Origin: Thermocatellispora tengchongensis
Lineage (GTDB): Bacteria > Actinomycetota > Actinomycetes > Streptosporangiales > Streptosporangiaceae
Reading direction: 5' to 3'
DNA: 52,443 nt
Assembly: GCF_014202315.1 (NCBI RefSeq)
Contig: NZ_JACHGN010000041.1
Location: 1-52,443 of the forward strand
Part shown: one piece after another, positions 9,300 through 17,982 of the stretch
Layout of the letters: every line of letters begins with the position of its first letter
Position numbering within the stretch: position 1 is the first letter of the stretch
The notes under the pieces: generated by a model
Told to the model about the DNA's origin: nothing
Databases searched by the model: none
Seen by the model: the letters and a program-made list of their open reading frames with translations, nothing else
Translations under genes and position numbers: made by a program

Positions 9300-10429
9300 C
9301 CCCACGAGCCGTGTCCTGCCCGCTCTTCCGGGACATATTCCTCTCCGGCGGCAGCGGCGGCAGCGACGGCGCCGGCGGCCCTGGCGACCTGGTACAGCGC
9401 CGAGAACCGCTGCAGCGAGGTCAGCCCGAGGCGCTCCAGGTGCAGGTAGGTGTAGTCGAGCGCGGCGTCCCCGGCGCGGGTGACCGGGCGGGGGAGCGGC
9501 CGGGAGGAGGGCGGGCGCGGGGCCGGGACCTCGGGGCGGCGGGCGTACCGGGCCAGCAGCGCCGCCCACTCGCGTACGAACGCCGCCGCCTCCTGCGTCC
9601 CCCTCTCGTGCGGCCCCGGCGCCGTGCCGTCGAGGGTGCGGAGGACGTGGCGGACCCGCTGCACCAGGCGGGTGCGGCGCAGCCGGTACTCGCGGTCGAA
9701 GGCGGCCAGGGTGCCGCCGGGGTCGGCCGACCAGGTGATGTACGCCTCCGCGTGCGCGCGGCAGGAGGCCAGCCCCTCGGCGAGCGGGCGGCCCGCGTAC
9801 GCGGCGGTGAGCAGCAGGTTCACCGCCAGGTCGCGCTTGGAGTCCCGGCCGGCGCGGGCGTGGTCCAGCATCGCGAACAGCAGCGGCGTGCTGTCGGAGT
9901 AGAAGGTCGTCAGCAGCTCCACCGCGGCGTCGCCGCCCAGCACATGCCCGCGCGGGTCGAACGGCGCGTCGCGGATCGAGTTGTCCGGGTGCCAGGGGGT
10001 GAGCGGGCCCCGCTCCTGCTCCCTGATCGCCAGCAGGCGGTGCCAGGCCAGGCTCTCCCGCTGGTCCAGCACGGTGGTGGAGGGGTGCCGGCGCAGATAG
10101 TCCCCGATCACCTGGTCGATGCGGGGCCGGACGAACCCCTCCCAGGTCTGCCGGTCGGTGCGCACGTTCAGCCGCAGGTGCGGCCCCTGCCGCCAGTGCC
10201 GCAGCACGTAGGCGGCCTCCACATGCGCCCGTATCTCCCGGAACAGCGGGCGCACCGCGTCCAGCAGCAGGCCGTCCTTGTCCGGGGCGTGGTAGTAGAC
10301 GTGCACGCAGTGCCACGCAGCGTGTGGGAGCGCTCCCATGAGCGCATGGTACTTCGGGGCGGCGAAGGCGTAAACGGGTCGCTCGACGACGACGTCGCCG
10401 CAAGAAAACGGTCGATACACCGCAATCAT
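9287..10429 (-). CDS. Thiopeptide-type / lantibiotic dehydratase C-terminal-like domain protein
   Basis: A 380-aa stand-alone protein resembling the C-terminal (elimination) domain of LanB dehydratases and thiopeptide pyridine synthases (TIGR03891-like). Marks: the opening WHCVHVYYHAP, YVLRHWRQGPHLRLNVR (family pattern R-x-W/Y-x4-H-L-R-L), then a helical half with FYSDSTPLLF. No LanB N-terminal domain, precursor peptide, cyclase or exporter lies nearby. It is first in the fdh operon and overlaps fdhA by 13 nt. ATG 10429 has GGAG 9 nt upstream, but its first codons are atypically AT-rich and ATG 10339 (M31) is a reasonable alternative. What it does beside a formate dehydrogenase is unknown. 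Confidence 0.78.
   Translation of the reverse strand: MIAVYRPFSCGDVVVERPVYAFAAPKYHALMGALPHAAWHCVHVYYHAPDKDGLLLDAVRPLFREIRAHVEAAYVLRHWRQGPHLRLNVRTDRQTWEGFVRPRIDQVIGDYLRRHPSTTVLDQRESLAWHRLLAIREQERGPLTPWHPDNSIRDAPFDPRGHVLGGDAAVELLTTFYSDSTPLLFAMLDHARAGRDSKRDLAVNLLLTAAYAGRPLAEGLASCRAHAEAYITWSADPGGTLAAFDREYRLRRTRLVQRVRHVLRTLDGTAPGPHERGTQEAAAFVREWAALLARYARRPEVPAPRPPSSRPLPRPVTRAGDAALDYTYLHLERLGLTSLQRFSALYQVARAAGAVAAAAAAGEEYVPEERAGHGSWGWGT
10325..10338. promoter_or_regulatory. LacI-family operator-like palindrome TGGGAGCGCTCCCA
   Basis: A perfect 14-bp palindrome, identical to the box I recall for the Streptomyces cellobiose regulator CebR. It lies about 120 bp upstream of the lacI-type gene and inside (codons 31-35), or at the alternative start of, the thiopeptide-domain gene. 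Such a site could link fdh-operon expression to sugar status; which LacI protein binds it is unknown. Confidence 0.6.
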
Positions 10430-10456
10430 TTGCGTAATCTCCGCGTATAGTTTGCG
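10421..10456 (+). promoter_or_regulatory. lacI promoter (leaderless) with TTGCG repeats; overlapping divergent promoter
   Basis: TATAGT (10446-10451) ends 7 nt before the lacI ATG and no Shine-Dalgarno sequence is present, the signature of a leaderless actinobacterial mRNA. TTTGCG occurs at 10429 and 10451 (22 bp apart), and CGCAA-TCAT-TTGCG (10421-10434) is a dyad. The reverse complement TATACG may serve the opposite gene, so the two promoters would overlap. Confidence 0.5.
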
Positions 10457-10458
10457 GT

Positions 10459-11487
10459 ATGACGCGGCGGCTTGCAGAAGTGGCGAAGAAGGTCGGGGTC
10501 TCCGAGGCGACGGTGAGCCGGGTGCTCAACGGCAAGCCCGGGGTCTCCGAGGCGACCCGCGAGGCGGTGCTGACCGCGCTGGACGTGCTGGGCTACGAGC
10601 GGCCGACGCAACTGCGCGGCGACCGGGCCCGGCTGGTGGGGCTGGTGCTGCCCGAGCTGGGCAACCCGATCTTCCCCGCCTTCGCGGAGGTGGTCGGGGG
10701 CGCGCTGGCGCAGCAGGGGTTCACCTCCCTGCTGTGCACCCGCACGGTCGGCGGGGTGCCCGAGGCCGACTACGTGGACCTGCTGCTGGCCCAGCAGGTC
10801 TCCGGCGTGCTGTTCGCGGGCGGCCTGTATGCCCAGGGCGACGCCTCCCACGAGCACTACGAGCGCCTGAGCGAGCGGGGCCTGCCGACGGTCCTGGTGA
10901 ACGCGGCCGTGGAGCGGCTGGGCTTCCCCCAGGTCTCCTGCGACGACGCCGTCGCCGCCGAGATGGCCCTGGGGCACCTCGTCTCGCTGGGCCACGAGCG
11001 GATCGGCATGGTGCTGGGGCCCGCCGACCACGCGCCCTCGGCGCGCAAGCTGGAGGCGTTCTCGGCGCGGGCCGAGGCGCTGGGCGTGCCCCTGGACGGC
11101 GCGCTGGTCGAGCGGACGATGTTCTCCCTGGAGGGCGGGCACGCGGCGGCGGCCCGGCTGATCGGCAGGGGCGTGACCGGGATCGTGTGCGCCAGCGACC
11201 TGCTCGCGCTCGGCGCGATCCGGGCCGCGCGCCGGGCCGGGGTGAGCGTTCCCGGCGAGCTGTCGGTGATCGGCTACGACGACTCGGCGCTGATGAACTG
11301 CACCGACCCGCCGCTGACCACCGTGCGCCAGCCCATCGACGCCATGGGCCGGGCGGCCGTCGATCTGCTGGTGGCGCAGATCGACAAGGCCGTGGTCCCG
11401 GCCGACGAGCTGCTGTTCGAGCCCGAACTCGTGGTGCGGGCCTCGACCGGGCCGGCACGGGCCCGGCTGCTCGCTCAGCGTGATTGA
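10459..11487 (+). CDS. LacI-family regulator of the maltose/alpha-glucoside genes (MalR-like)
   Basis: A 342-aa LacI/GalR repressor. The N-terminal HTH (LAEVAKKVGVSEATVSRVLNG, about residues 5-25) and hinge helix are followed by a periplasmic-binding-protein-like sugar domain (LVGLVLPELGNPIFP, LGHERIGMVLGP, SVIGYDDSALM). The NGKPGVSEATRE segment after the HTH resembles Streptomyces MalR as I remember it. It directly precedes the binding protein, permeases and alpha-glucosidase, so local repression relieved by maltodextrins is the likely role. Transcription may be leaderless. Confidence 0.92.
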   Translation: MTRRLAEVAKKVGVSEATVSRVLNGKPGVSEATREAVLTALDVLGYERPTQLRGDRARLVGLVLPELGNPIFPAFAEVVGGALAQQGFTSLLCTRTVGGVPEADYVDLLLAQQVSGVLFAGGLYAQGDASHEHYERLSERGLPTVLVNAAVERLGFPQVSCDDAVAAEMALGHLVSLGHERIGMVLGPADHAPSARKLEAFSARAEALGVPLDGALVERTMFSLEGGHAAAARLIGRGVTGIVCASDLLALGAIRAARRAGVSVPGELSVIGYDDSALMNCTDPPLTTVRQPIDAMGRAAVDLLVAQIDKAVVPADELLFEPELVVRASTGPARARLLAQRD

Positions 11488-11495
11488 GTCGTTAT

Positions 11496-11547
11496 CTTGC
11501 AATAGTCTGTCGAAACATTGCAGAAACTTGTTCGGCCTGTTTAGGGT
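11496..11547 (+). promoter_or_regulatory. Promoter and TTGCA operator repeats of the sugar ABC operon
   Basis: CTTGCAAT (11496-11503) and CATTGCAG (11516-11523) place TTGCA on the same helix face, 21 bp apart. TTGCAG 11518-11523 also works as a -35, 18 bp before TAGGGT (11542-11547). Operator and -35 overlap, fitting repression by the adjacent LacI protein. TTGCA-type repeats are, as I recall, typical of actinomycete maltose/amylase promoters. Confidence 0.5.
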
Positions 11548-11587
11548 GTGGGGCACACGGCATCACCGCCATCACCTGGGAGGGCCT

Positions 11588-12961
11588 ATGAGAACCGGGT
11601 ACCGCGTCAGCCTGAGCCTGCTGCTGGCTGGCGGGCTGTCCCTGGCGGCCGCCTGCGGCAGCGACGGCGGCGGCGGTGAGTCCGCCACCGCGCCCGCGCA
11701 GGGGGCAGGGGCGAAGGTCACCATCACCGTCGGCTGCCAGCCGCCCAAGACGAACGCGATCGAGCGGCGCGAGTGGGACGAGGACGTGGCGGCCTTCCAG
11801 AAGCTGCACCCGAACATCGTCGTCGAGGGCAAAGACGCGTTCCCGTGCATCAACCCCGACACCTTCCAGGCCAAGCTGGCGGGCGGCACGATGGAGGACG
11901 TCTTCTACGTCTACTTCACCGACGTCGCCAAGATCATCGCCGCGGGCCAGGCGGCCGACATCACGCCGTACGTCAAGGACGTCAAGGGCTACTCCGACCT
12001 GCGCCAGGACGTCATGAGCGTCTTCTCCTCCAACGGCAAGGTGTACGGGCTGCCGCGCAACAACTACTCCATGGGGCTGGTCTACAACCGCAAGCTGTTC
12101 ACCCAGGCCGGGCTCGACCCGGACAAGCCGCCGGCGACCTGGGCCGAGGTCCGCGAGGCCGCCAAGAAGATCGCCGCGCTCGGCCCCGGCTACGTCGGCT
12201 TCGGGGAGTACTCCGCCGGCAACACCGGCGGCTGGCACTTCACCGCCTCCCTGTACGCCCGCGGCGGCGAGATGGTCACCCCCGACGGCAAGCAGGCCGC
12301 CTTCAACAGCCCGCAGGGCAAGGCGGTGCTGCAGAACCTGCACGACATGCGCTGGGTGGACAACTCCATGGGCAGCAAGCAGCTCCTGCAGTGGGAGGAC
12401 CTGATGCGCATGATGGGCGGCGGCAAGCTCGGCATGATGCTCGGCGCCCCCGACGTGGTGCAGGCGGTCAACAACGACTTCAAGGGCAACTTCGAGGACT
12501 ACGGCGTGGCCCCGGTGCCCGAGTCCACCGTGTCGCTGTCGGGCGGCGACGGCTACATGTTCAACCCCAAGGCGTCCCCCGAGAAGATCAAGGCCGGCCT
12601 CGCCTGGCTGGAGTTCAAGTTCCTCACCCCCGGCAAGGGCCAGTTCGACTACGCGCGGGCCAAGCAGATCGGCCGTCCCGTCGGCCTGCCGTACCCCGAC
12701 CTGTACGGCGACACCGCCCCCGGCAAGGAGATCCTGAAGCTGCGCGAGGAGTCGGCGACCGTGCCGACCCAGAACTACGCCGCGTACGTCGCCAAGGCCG
12801 GCACGATCACCGGCAAGCTGGAGCCGCCCAAGGCGCAGGAGCTGTACGCGATCCTGGACACCCCGATGTCGGCGGTGCTGACCCGCAAGGACGCGAACAT
12901 CGACCAGTTGCTGGCCGACGCCGAGGCCAAGGCCAACAAGGTCCTGGCCAAGCAGGGCTGA
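11588..12961 (+). CDS. Sugar ABC transporter substrate-binding lipoprotein
   Basis: A 457-aa extracellular solute-binding protein (family 1, MalE-like). Lipoprotein signal: hydrophobic segment 7-19, then lipobox AAAC with C23 as the lipidated residue. The mature part has the usual two-lobe features (AKLAGGTMEDVFYVYF, VYGLPRNNYSMGLVYNR, GGDGYMFNP). GGGAGGG precedes ATG 11588. It delivers maltodextrin or alpha-glucosides to the two permeases downstream; the substrate is inferred from the GH13 gene in the cluster. Four extra Cys positions early in the mature protein may form a disulfide. Confidence 0.93.
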   Translation: MRTGYRVSLSLLLAGGLSLAAACGSDGGGGESATAPAQGAGAKVTITVGCQPPKTNAIERREWDEDVAAFQKLHPNIVVEGKDAFPCINPDTFQAKLAGGTMEDVFYVYFTDVAKIIAAGQAADITPYVKDVKGYSDLRQDVMSVFSSNGKVYGLPRNNYSMGLVYNRKLFTQAGLDPDKPPATWAEVREAAKKIAALGPGYVGFGEYSAGNTGGWHFTASLYARGGEMVTPDGKQAAFNSPQGKAVLQNLHDMRWVDNSMGSKQLLQWEDLMRMMGGGKLGMMLGAPDVVQAVNNDFKGNFEDYGVAPVPESTVSLSGGDGYMFNPKASPEKIKAGLAWLEFKFLTPGKGQFDYARAKQIGRPVGLPYPDLYGDTAPGKEILKLREESATVPTQNYAAYVAKAGTITGKLEPPKAQELYAILDTPMSAVLTRKDANIDQLLADAEAKANKVLAKQG

Positions 12962-12968
12962 GCGCCGC

Positions 12969-12996
12969 GGGGTCCCGGCCGCCGCGCCGGGACCCC
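12969..12996 (+). promoter_or_regulatory. Intercistronic stem-loop between binding protein and permease genes
   Basis: Perfect 10-bp stem GGGGTCCCGG / CCGGGACCCC with an 8-nt loop, starting 8 nt after the binding-protein stop and ending 26 nt before the permease start. This is the usual place for a hairpin that raises binding-protein mRNA over permease mRNA by partial termination or 3'-end protection. Confidence 0.65.
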
Positions 12997-13022
12997 GCCC
13001 GGGAGATCGGGAGTTTCACCGC

Positions 13023-13940
13023 ATGACCACATTGACCGCCGGGGCGACACGGCGGCGCGACCCGGGGGCCCTGCGCCGCGGCCTGCGGCGCAACCTCACC
13101 GCGTACGGGTTCCTGTGCGGCGCGCTGATCTGCTTCGGGTTCTTCTCCTGGTACCCCATGGTCCGGGAGGTCGTGCTCGCCCTGCAGCAGACCAACTTCA
13201 TCGACCCGCCCACCTGGGTGGGACTGGACAACTTCGCCACGGTGATCGAGGACCCGGTCTTCGTCAAGGCGTGGGTCAACACGCTCGCCTTCACCGGGCT
13301 GGCGCTCGTCATCGGGTACGCCGTGCCGTTCGCCGCCGCGATCGTGCTCAACGAGCTGCGGCACTGCAAGGCGTACCTGCGCTTCATCGTCTACCTGCCG
13401 GTGATGCTGCCGCCCGCGGTCGCGGTGCTGCTGTTCAAGTGGTTCTACGACCCCGGCTCCGGCCTGTTCAACCAGGTGCTCGGCGTCTTCGGCATCCCGC
13501 CGCTGGCCTGGCTCGACTCCACCTCCACCGCGCTCGTCTCGCTGGTGATCGTGTCCACCTGGATGAACCTGGGCACCGGCACCCTGATCTACCTGGCCGC
13601 GCTGCAGAGCATCCCCGGCGAGCTGTACGAGGCCGCCGAGCTGGACGGCGCCGGCCTGTTCAAGCGGATCTGGCACGTCACGATCCCGCAGACCCGGCTG
13701 ATCCTGCTGGTGATGCTGCTGCTGCAGATCGTGGCGACCATGCAGGTGTTCATCGAGCCGTACCTGCTCACCGGCGGCGGCCCCGAGGACGCCACCGTCA
13801 CCGTCGCGTACCTGATGTACCAGTACGCCTTCAACTACGGCCAGTGGGGCGGCGGCGGCGCGCTGGGCCTGATGCTCATGATCGTGCTGATGGTGTTCTC
13901 CGCGATCTACCTGCGCGTCTCCCGCGACCCCCAGCCCTAG
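13023..13940 (+). CDS. Sugar ABC transporter permease (MalF-like)
   Basis: A 305-aa inner-membrane permease with six predicted membrane helices and the EAA loop EAAELDGAGLFKRIWHVTIP, which contacts the ATPase. ATG 13023 has GGGAG 9 nt upstream. No ATPase gene is in the cluster; actinomycete sugar importers commonly share a multitask ATPase (MsiK) encoded elsewhere, which is assumed here. Confidence 0.94.
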   Translation: MTTLTAGATRRRDPGALRRGLRRNLTAYGFLCGALICFGFFSWYPMVREVVLALQQTNFIDPPTWVGLDNFATVIEDPVFVKAWVNTLAFTGLALVIGYAVPFAAAIVLNELRHCKAYLRFIVYLPVMLPPAVAVLLFKWFYDPGSGLFNQVLGVFGIPPLAWLDSTSTALVSLVIVSTWMNLGTGTLIYLAALQSIPGELYEAAELDGAGLFKRIWHVTIPQTRLILLVMLLLQIVATMQVFIEPYLLTGGGPEDATVTVAYLMYQYAFNYGQWGGGGALGLMLMIVLMVFSAIYLRVSRDPQP

Positions 13941-13951
13941 GAGCGGCACCG

Positions 13952-14932
13952 ATGTCGAACCTCACCGTCCGGCCGCGCCCGGCCCCCGCCGCGCCGGCGC
14001 AGCACTCGCGCGCGCGACGCGGGCGCCCACGGCGGCGCGGCAGGCTGTACTCCTCCCACGGCGTGCGCACCCTGGTCTCGCCGCACACGCTCACCACCCG
14101 GCGCGGCCGGGCGGCGTACTGGGCCGTGCTGATCCTGGTCGTCGTCGGCTTCACGCTGGCCTTCGTCTTCCCGTTCTTCTGGATGGTCACCGGCGCGCTG
14201 AAGTCGCCGCAGGAACTCGCCCAGATCCCGCCCGGCGTGCTGCCCGAGTCGCCCGACTGGGGGGTGTACGCCGAGGCGTGGGAACTGCTCGACCTCGGCC
14301 TGTTCCTGCGCAACACCGCCCTGTACGCCGGCGGCGCGTGGCTGTTCACCCTGGCCGTGGACGTGACGGCGGCGTACGCGCTGTCCAAGCTGCGGCCCGT
14401 GCTCGGCAAGCTGGTGCTCGGCGGGATGCTGGCCACGCTGATGATCCCGCCGATGGTGATCCTGCTGCCGGCCTACCTCACGGTCAAGGACCTGCCGATC
14501 TTCCACCTGGACCTGCTCAACACCCCGTGGGCGATCTGGCTGCCGGCCGCCGCGAACGGATTCTTCATCTTCCTGCTGAAGCGGTTCTTCGACTCCATCC
14601 CGCGCGAGCTGCTGGAGGCCGCGCAGATCGACGGCGCCTCACCGTGGCGCATCCTGTGGTCGATCGTGCTGCCGGTCTCCCGGCCGATCATCGGCGTGGT
14701 GTCGATCCTGTCGGTGGTCACGGCCTGGAAGGACTTCGTCTGGCCGCTGCTCGTGCTGCCCGACCAGGAGAAGATGCCGCTCAGCGTGGGCATCGCGTCG
14801 CTGTCGGCGCAACTGCCGCAGAACGTGCTCATCGCCGCCCTGGTCATCGCCAGCATCCCGGCGATCGTCGTGTTCTTCGTCTTCCAGCGCAGCATCATGG
14901 CCGGGCTCACGGCCGGCAGCCTCAAGGGCTGA
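13952..14932 (+). CDS. Sugar ABC transporter permease (MalG-like)
   Basis: A 326-aa second permease half. It has an unusually long, Arg/Pro-rich cytoplasmic head (about residues 7-50) before the first helix, then six helices. The EAA loop is EAAQIDGASPWRILWSIVLP. The SD (AGGAG 13939-13943) overlaps the stop codon of the preceding permease gene, so the two are translated together. It ends SLKG, as in many MalG-type proteins. Confidence 0.94.
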   Translation: MSNLTVRPRPAPAAPAQHSRARRGRPRRRGRLYSSHGVRTLVSPHTLTTRRGRAAYWAVLILVVVGFTLAFVFPFFWMVTGALKSPQELAQIPPGVLPESPDWGVYAEAWELLDLGLFLRNTALYAGGAWLFTLAVDVTAAYALSKLRPVLGKLVLGGMLATLMIPPMVILLPAYLTVKDLPIFHLDLLNTPWAIWLPAAANGFFIFLLKRFFDSIPRELLEAAQIDGASPWRILWSIVLPVSRPIIGVVSILSVVTAWKDFVWPLLVLPDQEKMPLSVGIASLSAQLPQNVLIAALVIASIPAIVVFFVFQRSIMAGLTAGSLKG

Positions 14933-14978
14933 CCCGCCGTCCCGATCGCGCACCTACCAGAGAAAGTGAGAGTTCAGC

Positions 14979-16538
<1,560 letters not shown>

Positions 16539-16780
16539 CCCGTCCGCGACTCGCCCCGCCGCCAACGCCCCGCCGCCAACGACGAGGGGCCGAGGGGGAC
16601 GAGGGGCCGAGGGGGCCGAGGGGGCTCAAGGGGGATAGGGCTGATGGGGCCGAGTGGGCGTGGGGCTCATGGGGCCGCGTCCGGGGAGGAAGGGGCGGGA
16701 GGGCGTCACGCCCGCGCGGGTTGCCGCACCCGCTCCATCCCGCCCCGCCGGAGATCCACCCTCGCCCGGACGCTCCCACG
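16539..16780 (+). repeat. G-run-rich intergenic DNA with quadruplex potential
   Basis: No gene seen. From 16586 to 16640 the plus strand carries GGGG, GGGGG, GGGG, GGGGG, GGGGG, GGGGG and GGG separated by 3-5 nt, built from a repeated GAGGGGCCGAGGGGG unit, just downstream of the alpha-glucosidase stop. In an RNA or single strand this could fold as a G-quadruplex. Confidence 0.6.
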
Positions 16781-16781
16781 A

Positions 16782-16816
16782 CGAGTGCCGTGCCCGTGAG
16801 ACGGGCACGGCACTCG
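16782..16816 (-). terminator. Strong stem-loop terminator
   Basis: Perfect 16-bp inverted repeat (CGAGTGCCGTGCCCGT and its complement) with a 3-nt loop, 28 bp beyond the stop of the His/Asp-rich gene on the minus strand. It could also stop read-through from the alpha-glucosidase operon. Confidence 0.8.
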
Positions 16817-16843
16817 GTCACCTGGTGAAGCGGCGCGGCGTCC

Positions 16844-17689
16844 TCAGCGCTTGGCCGCGCGGGCCTTGACCGGCTTGGCGTCGGTCATCGGCTTGGCCGC
16901 GGTCATCGGCTTGGCGGCGTTGAGCGGGGCCGCGCTGGCGCGGCGCTCGTCCCCGTCGTTGAAGGGCCAGAAGTTCTTCTTCTCCCACCACTGGTCGCCG
17001 TCCTTCCACGGCCAGATGGCGGACTTGTGGGACTCGTCCTTGTCGTCGTCGTCCCACTTGTGCCAGGGGTGGTCGGAGTCGTCGTTCTTGTCCCAGTACC
17101 AGGCGTCGTTGTTCGAGTCCTCGTCGTTCGAGTCCTCGTCGTGGCCCCAGTCCTTGTTCTGGTCCCAGTCCTTGTTCTTGTCCCAGTCCTTGTTGTGGTC
17201 CCAGTCCTTGTCGTCGTGCCAGTCCTTGTCCTCGTGCGGGTCCTTGGCCGGCGGCTTCGGCTGGGTCTCGGACTCGGCCGGGGGCTGCGGGCGGTTCTTG
17301 TGCTTGACGCCCTTGTTGCCCTTGTCGTGCCTGTCGTCGTGGAAGTCGTCGTCGAAGTCGTCGTGGTGGTGGTGACGCCCGCAGTGGTGACGGTCCCAGC
17401 GGCCCCAGCCGTGGTGGTGGCCGAAGCCGTGGCAGTGGTGGCGGTGACCCCAGCACCGGCCACCCCACCAGCGACCGCCCCAGCCCCTGCAGCCGCGCCA
17501 GCCGCCGAGGACCGGCTTCTCGCCGGCCGGGGCGAGAGAATGGGAGTTGACGGTCTCCGCGCGTGGAGCGTTGGCGGTGGCCGCCTCCGGATATGACATT
17601 GCGAGAGCGGCTCCGGCCATCGTGGTGACGGCCAGGGCCAGAACGCGCCTACCGGAGCGGCGCGTCCATCCCTTGGTGAGAGAAGTCAT
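16844..17689 (-). CDS. Exported His/Asp/Trp-rich repeat protein
   Basis: A 281-aa low-complexity protein I cannot assign to a family. Residues 1-41: basic n-region, hydrophobic core (VLALAVTTMAGAALAM) and an ATANA cleavage-like site. 61-80: Gly/Trp/Cys-rich. 81-110: 12 or more His with Cys (HRHHCHGFGHHHG, HHCGRHHHH). 111-125: Asp-rich. 155-184: five KDWxxx hexapeptides. 200-250: Asp/Trp-rich. The C-terminus has an AKPMT repeat and a basic tail. A metal-binding or wall-associated role is plausible but unproved. It diverges from the L,D-transpeptidase gene and is followed by a strong terminator. Confidence 0.75.
   Translation of the reverse strand: MTSLTKGWTRRSGRRVLALAVTTMAGAALAMSYPEAATANAPRAETVNSHSLAPAGEKPVLGGWRGCRGWGGRWWGGRCWGHRHHCHGFGHHHGWGRWDRHHCGRHHHHDDFDDDFHDDRHDKGNKGVKHKNRPQPPAESETQPKPPAKDPHEDKDWHDDKDWDHNKDWDKNKDWDQNKDWGHDEDSNDEDSNNDAWYWDKNDDSDHPWHKWDDDDKDESHKSAIWPWKDGDQWWEKKNFWPFNDGDERRASAAPLNAAKPMTAAKPMTDAKPVKARAAKR
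17138..17227 (-). repeat. Five 18-bp repeats encoding KDWxxx
   Basis: KDWHDD, KDWDHN, KDWDKN, KDWDQN and KDWGHD, residues 155-184 of the His/Asp-rich exported protein; exact 18-bp period. Confidence 0.85.
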
Positions 17690-17982
17690 CTGATTCCCGT
17701 GTCAATCGCGATCCCGGGGGACCGGACTCTGGTTTCCGCCCCGCAATGGCGGAGCGGAACAGGGGATACCCGGTTTCACATGGGGTGACGCGAGCAATCC
17801 GTTTACAATTGGCAATGGAACCGAATGCAATTGGAAACGCCCGTTTATTAGCTCGAATCGGACTTTTCGCAAATGGCGATGAAGGGAGGTTTGGGGGGTT
17901 TGTCGGGGCGGATGAATTTTTTGCGATGTGGCGAAACGGCGGTTGATCGGATTCCGGTCGCAATAGGGGTAACCATCCGGAT
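17690..17982. promoter_or_regulatory. AT-richer divergent promoter region
   Basis: 293 bp with clearly lower GC than the flanks, between two exported-protein genes transcribed outward. CAATTGG occurs twice (near 17810 and 17830) around AACCGAATG. I see no convincing -35/-10 pair and no known riboswitch, but both promoters must lie here. Confidence 0.5.

Noticed and set aside
17746-17946. 66-codon frame in the divergent promoter gap
   Set aside because: No SD, atypical codon use for this genome, and it lies where both promoters must be.
17700-17982. c-di-AMP (ydaO) riboswitch before the L,D-transpeptidase
   Set aside because: GGGGGACC, GGGGTGA and GAACCGA-like pieces occur in the right order and the downstream gene type fits, but the conserved ACAGCUAACC-type segment and the paired stems could not be found. 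A covariance search (Rfam ydaO-yuaA model) would settle it.
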